Below, piece by piece: positions 1-64,000 of a DNA stretch of 64,000 nt (positions are counted from its first letter, which is position 1; each line of letters begins with the position of its first letter). The notes under the pieces were generated by a model. That model searched no databases. It was not told the DNA's origin and saw nothing but the letters and a program-made list of their open reading frames with translations. The stretch comes from Orthonyx spaldingii (Eukaryota > Chordata > Aves > Passeriformes > Orthonychidae). The stretch covers positions 1,624,942-1,688,941 of the forward strand of contig VZTJ01002530.1 of NCBI GenBank assembly GCA_013397795.1. Reading direction: 5' to 3'. A program made the position numbers and the translations under genes.

Positions 1-63689
<63,689 letters not shown>

Positions 63690-63739
63690 GCTCGGAGACG
63701 CGGCTCCCGCTGGCAGGTCGCAGTAGAAGGAGCACGGAC
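63690..63739 (-). other. SATB2: SATB2 5' UTR part of the start-codon exon, with upstream splice acceptor
   Basis: Reading the minus strand, a pyrimidine tract (CCCCTTGTTTCTCTCGCCCT) is followed by AG at 63741-63740, giving a good acceptor 50 nt upstream of the ATG. This fits mammalian SATB2, where non-coding first exon(s) are spliced to an exon carrying the ATG. The 50 nt are open in the ATG frame, with no stop. No exon 1 can be assigned with confidence inside the window. Transcription starting inside the island and reading through this acceptor is the alternative. Confidence 0.6.
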
Positions 63740-64000
63740 CTAGGGCGAGAGAAACAAGGGGCGCTTCAGTGGCAGCCAGCCGGTACCGTGCCCCGCTCAC
63801 CCGGCCGGGCCCCCGCTGCGCGTCTCCAGGGCGGTTCAGCTCCGTGAAGCCGGGCGAGCGCCAGCCGGGTGCGATGCCGCCCCGATCCCGCCGCCGGAGC
63901 CGGCCCCGCTGGAAGCGAGCGGTTCGCCTCGCCCGCCCGGCGCCAACCTGCCGCGGGCGGGGGCAGGCAGGGCCGCGCCCCGGGTCCCCTCCCGCTCGGC
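63740..64000 (-). other. GC-rich region upstream of the acceptor: candidate exon 1 donors
   Basis: Two minus-strand donor-like sites lie in this stretch. CCGG|GTGAGC ends an exon at 63801 and is the stronger motif, but splicing it to the acceptor at 63740 would need a 61-nt intron, unusually short. GGCAG|GTTGGC ends an exon at 63948 and would give a 208-nt intron, but its motif is weak. Exon 1 may instead lie wholly to the right of the window. Confidence 0.3.

Overview
This window is vertebrate nuclear DNA and almost certainly avian. It has long AT-rich introns, a low density of repeats, short truncated CR1 LINE tails as the recognisable interspersed repeats, and one GC-rich CpG island at the right edge. 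No bacterial, plasmid or phage genes are present. All coding sequence I can support belongs to one gene on the minus strand: the 5' part of SATB2 (special AT-rich sequence-binding protein 2), a nuclear-matrix chromatin organiser and CUT/homeodomain transcription factor. Bird is an inference; a turtle or crocodilian is not strictly excluded.

Layout in transcription order, right to left. The CpG island (about 62990 to 64000, running off the edge) holds the start-codon exon (coding 63689-63521, splice acceptor just upstream at 63741/63740). Then come a 19.4 kb intron; exon 44110-43934; a 35.1 kb intron; exon 8847-8721; a 2.1 kb intron; exon 6612-6489; a 4.7 kb intron; exon 1746-1644; and the first 1.6 kb of the next intron, which leaves the window at base 1. 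All junctions have GT/AG ends and compatible phases (1,1,2,0,1). The joined exons give residues 1-233 of SATB2 plus the first base of codon 234, with no frameshift or stop and apparently no indel against the mammalian protein (remembered, not aligned here). Missing from the window are the CUT1, CUT2 and homeobox exons to the left and the upstream non-coding exon(s) or promoter to the right.

The exons follow the domains. The start exon encodes the N-terminal linker. The next two encode the ULD/CMP oligomerisation domain (about 57-158). The next two encode the CUT-like (CUTL) domain (about 161-234). The last full codon in the window is the lysine at 233, reported as a SUMO acceptor in SATB2, so the SUMO motif is split by an intron.

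The introns hold three clear CR1 3' tails, one doubtful CR1, one probable MIR fragment, one possible remnant of a LINE ORF2 C-terminus, microsatellites and A-tracts, and a 12-base assembly gap beside a 37-A run. Several AT-rich, homeodomain-site-rich stretches look like conserved enhancers by eye, but that cannot be shown from one sequence. I saw no new molecular system. The points most worth checking are the in-frame skippable exon blocks, the open reading frame upstream of the SATB2 ATG, the 227-codon intronic ORF and the enhancer-like blocks.
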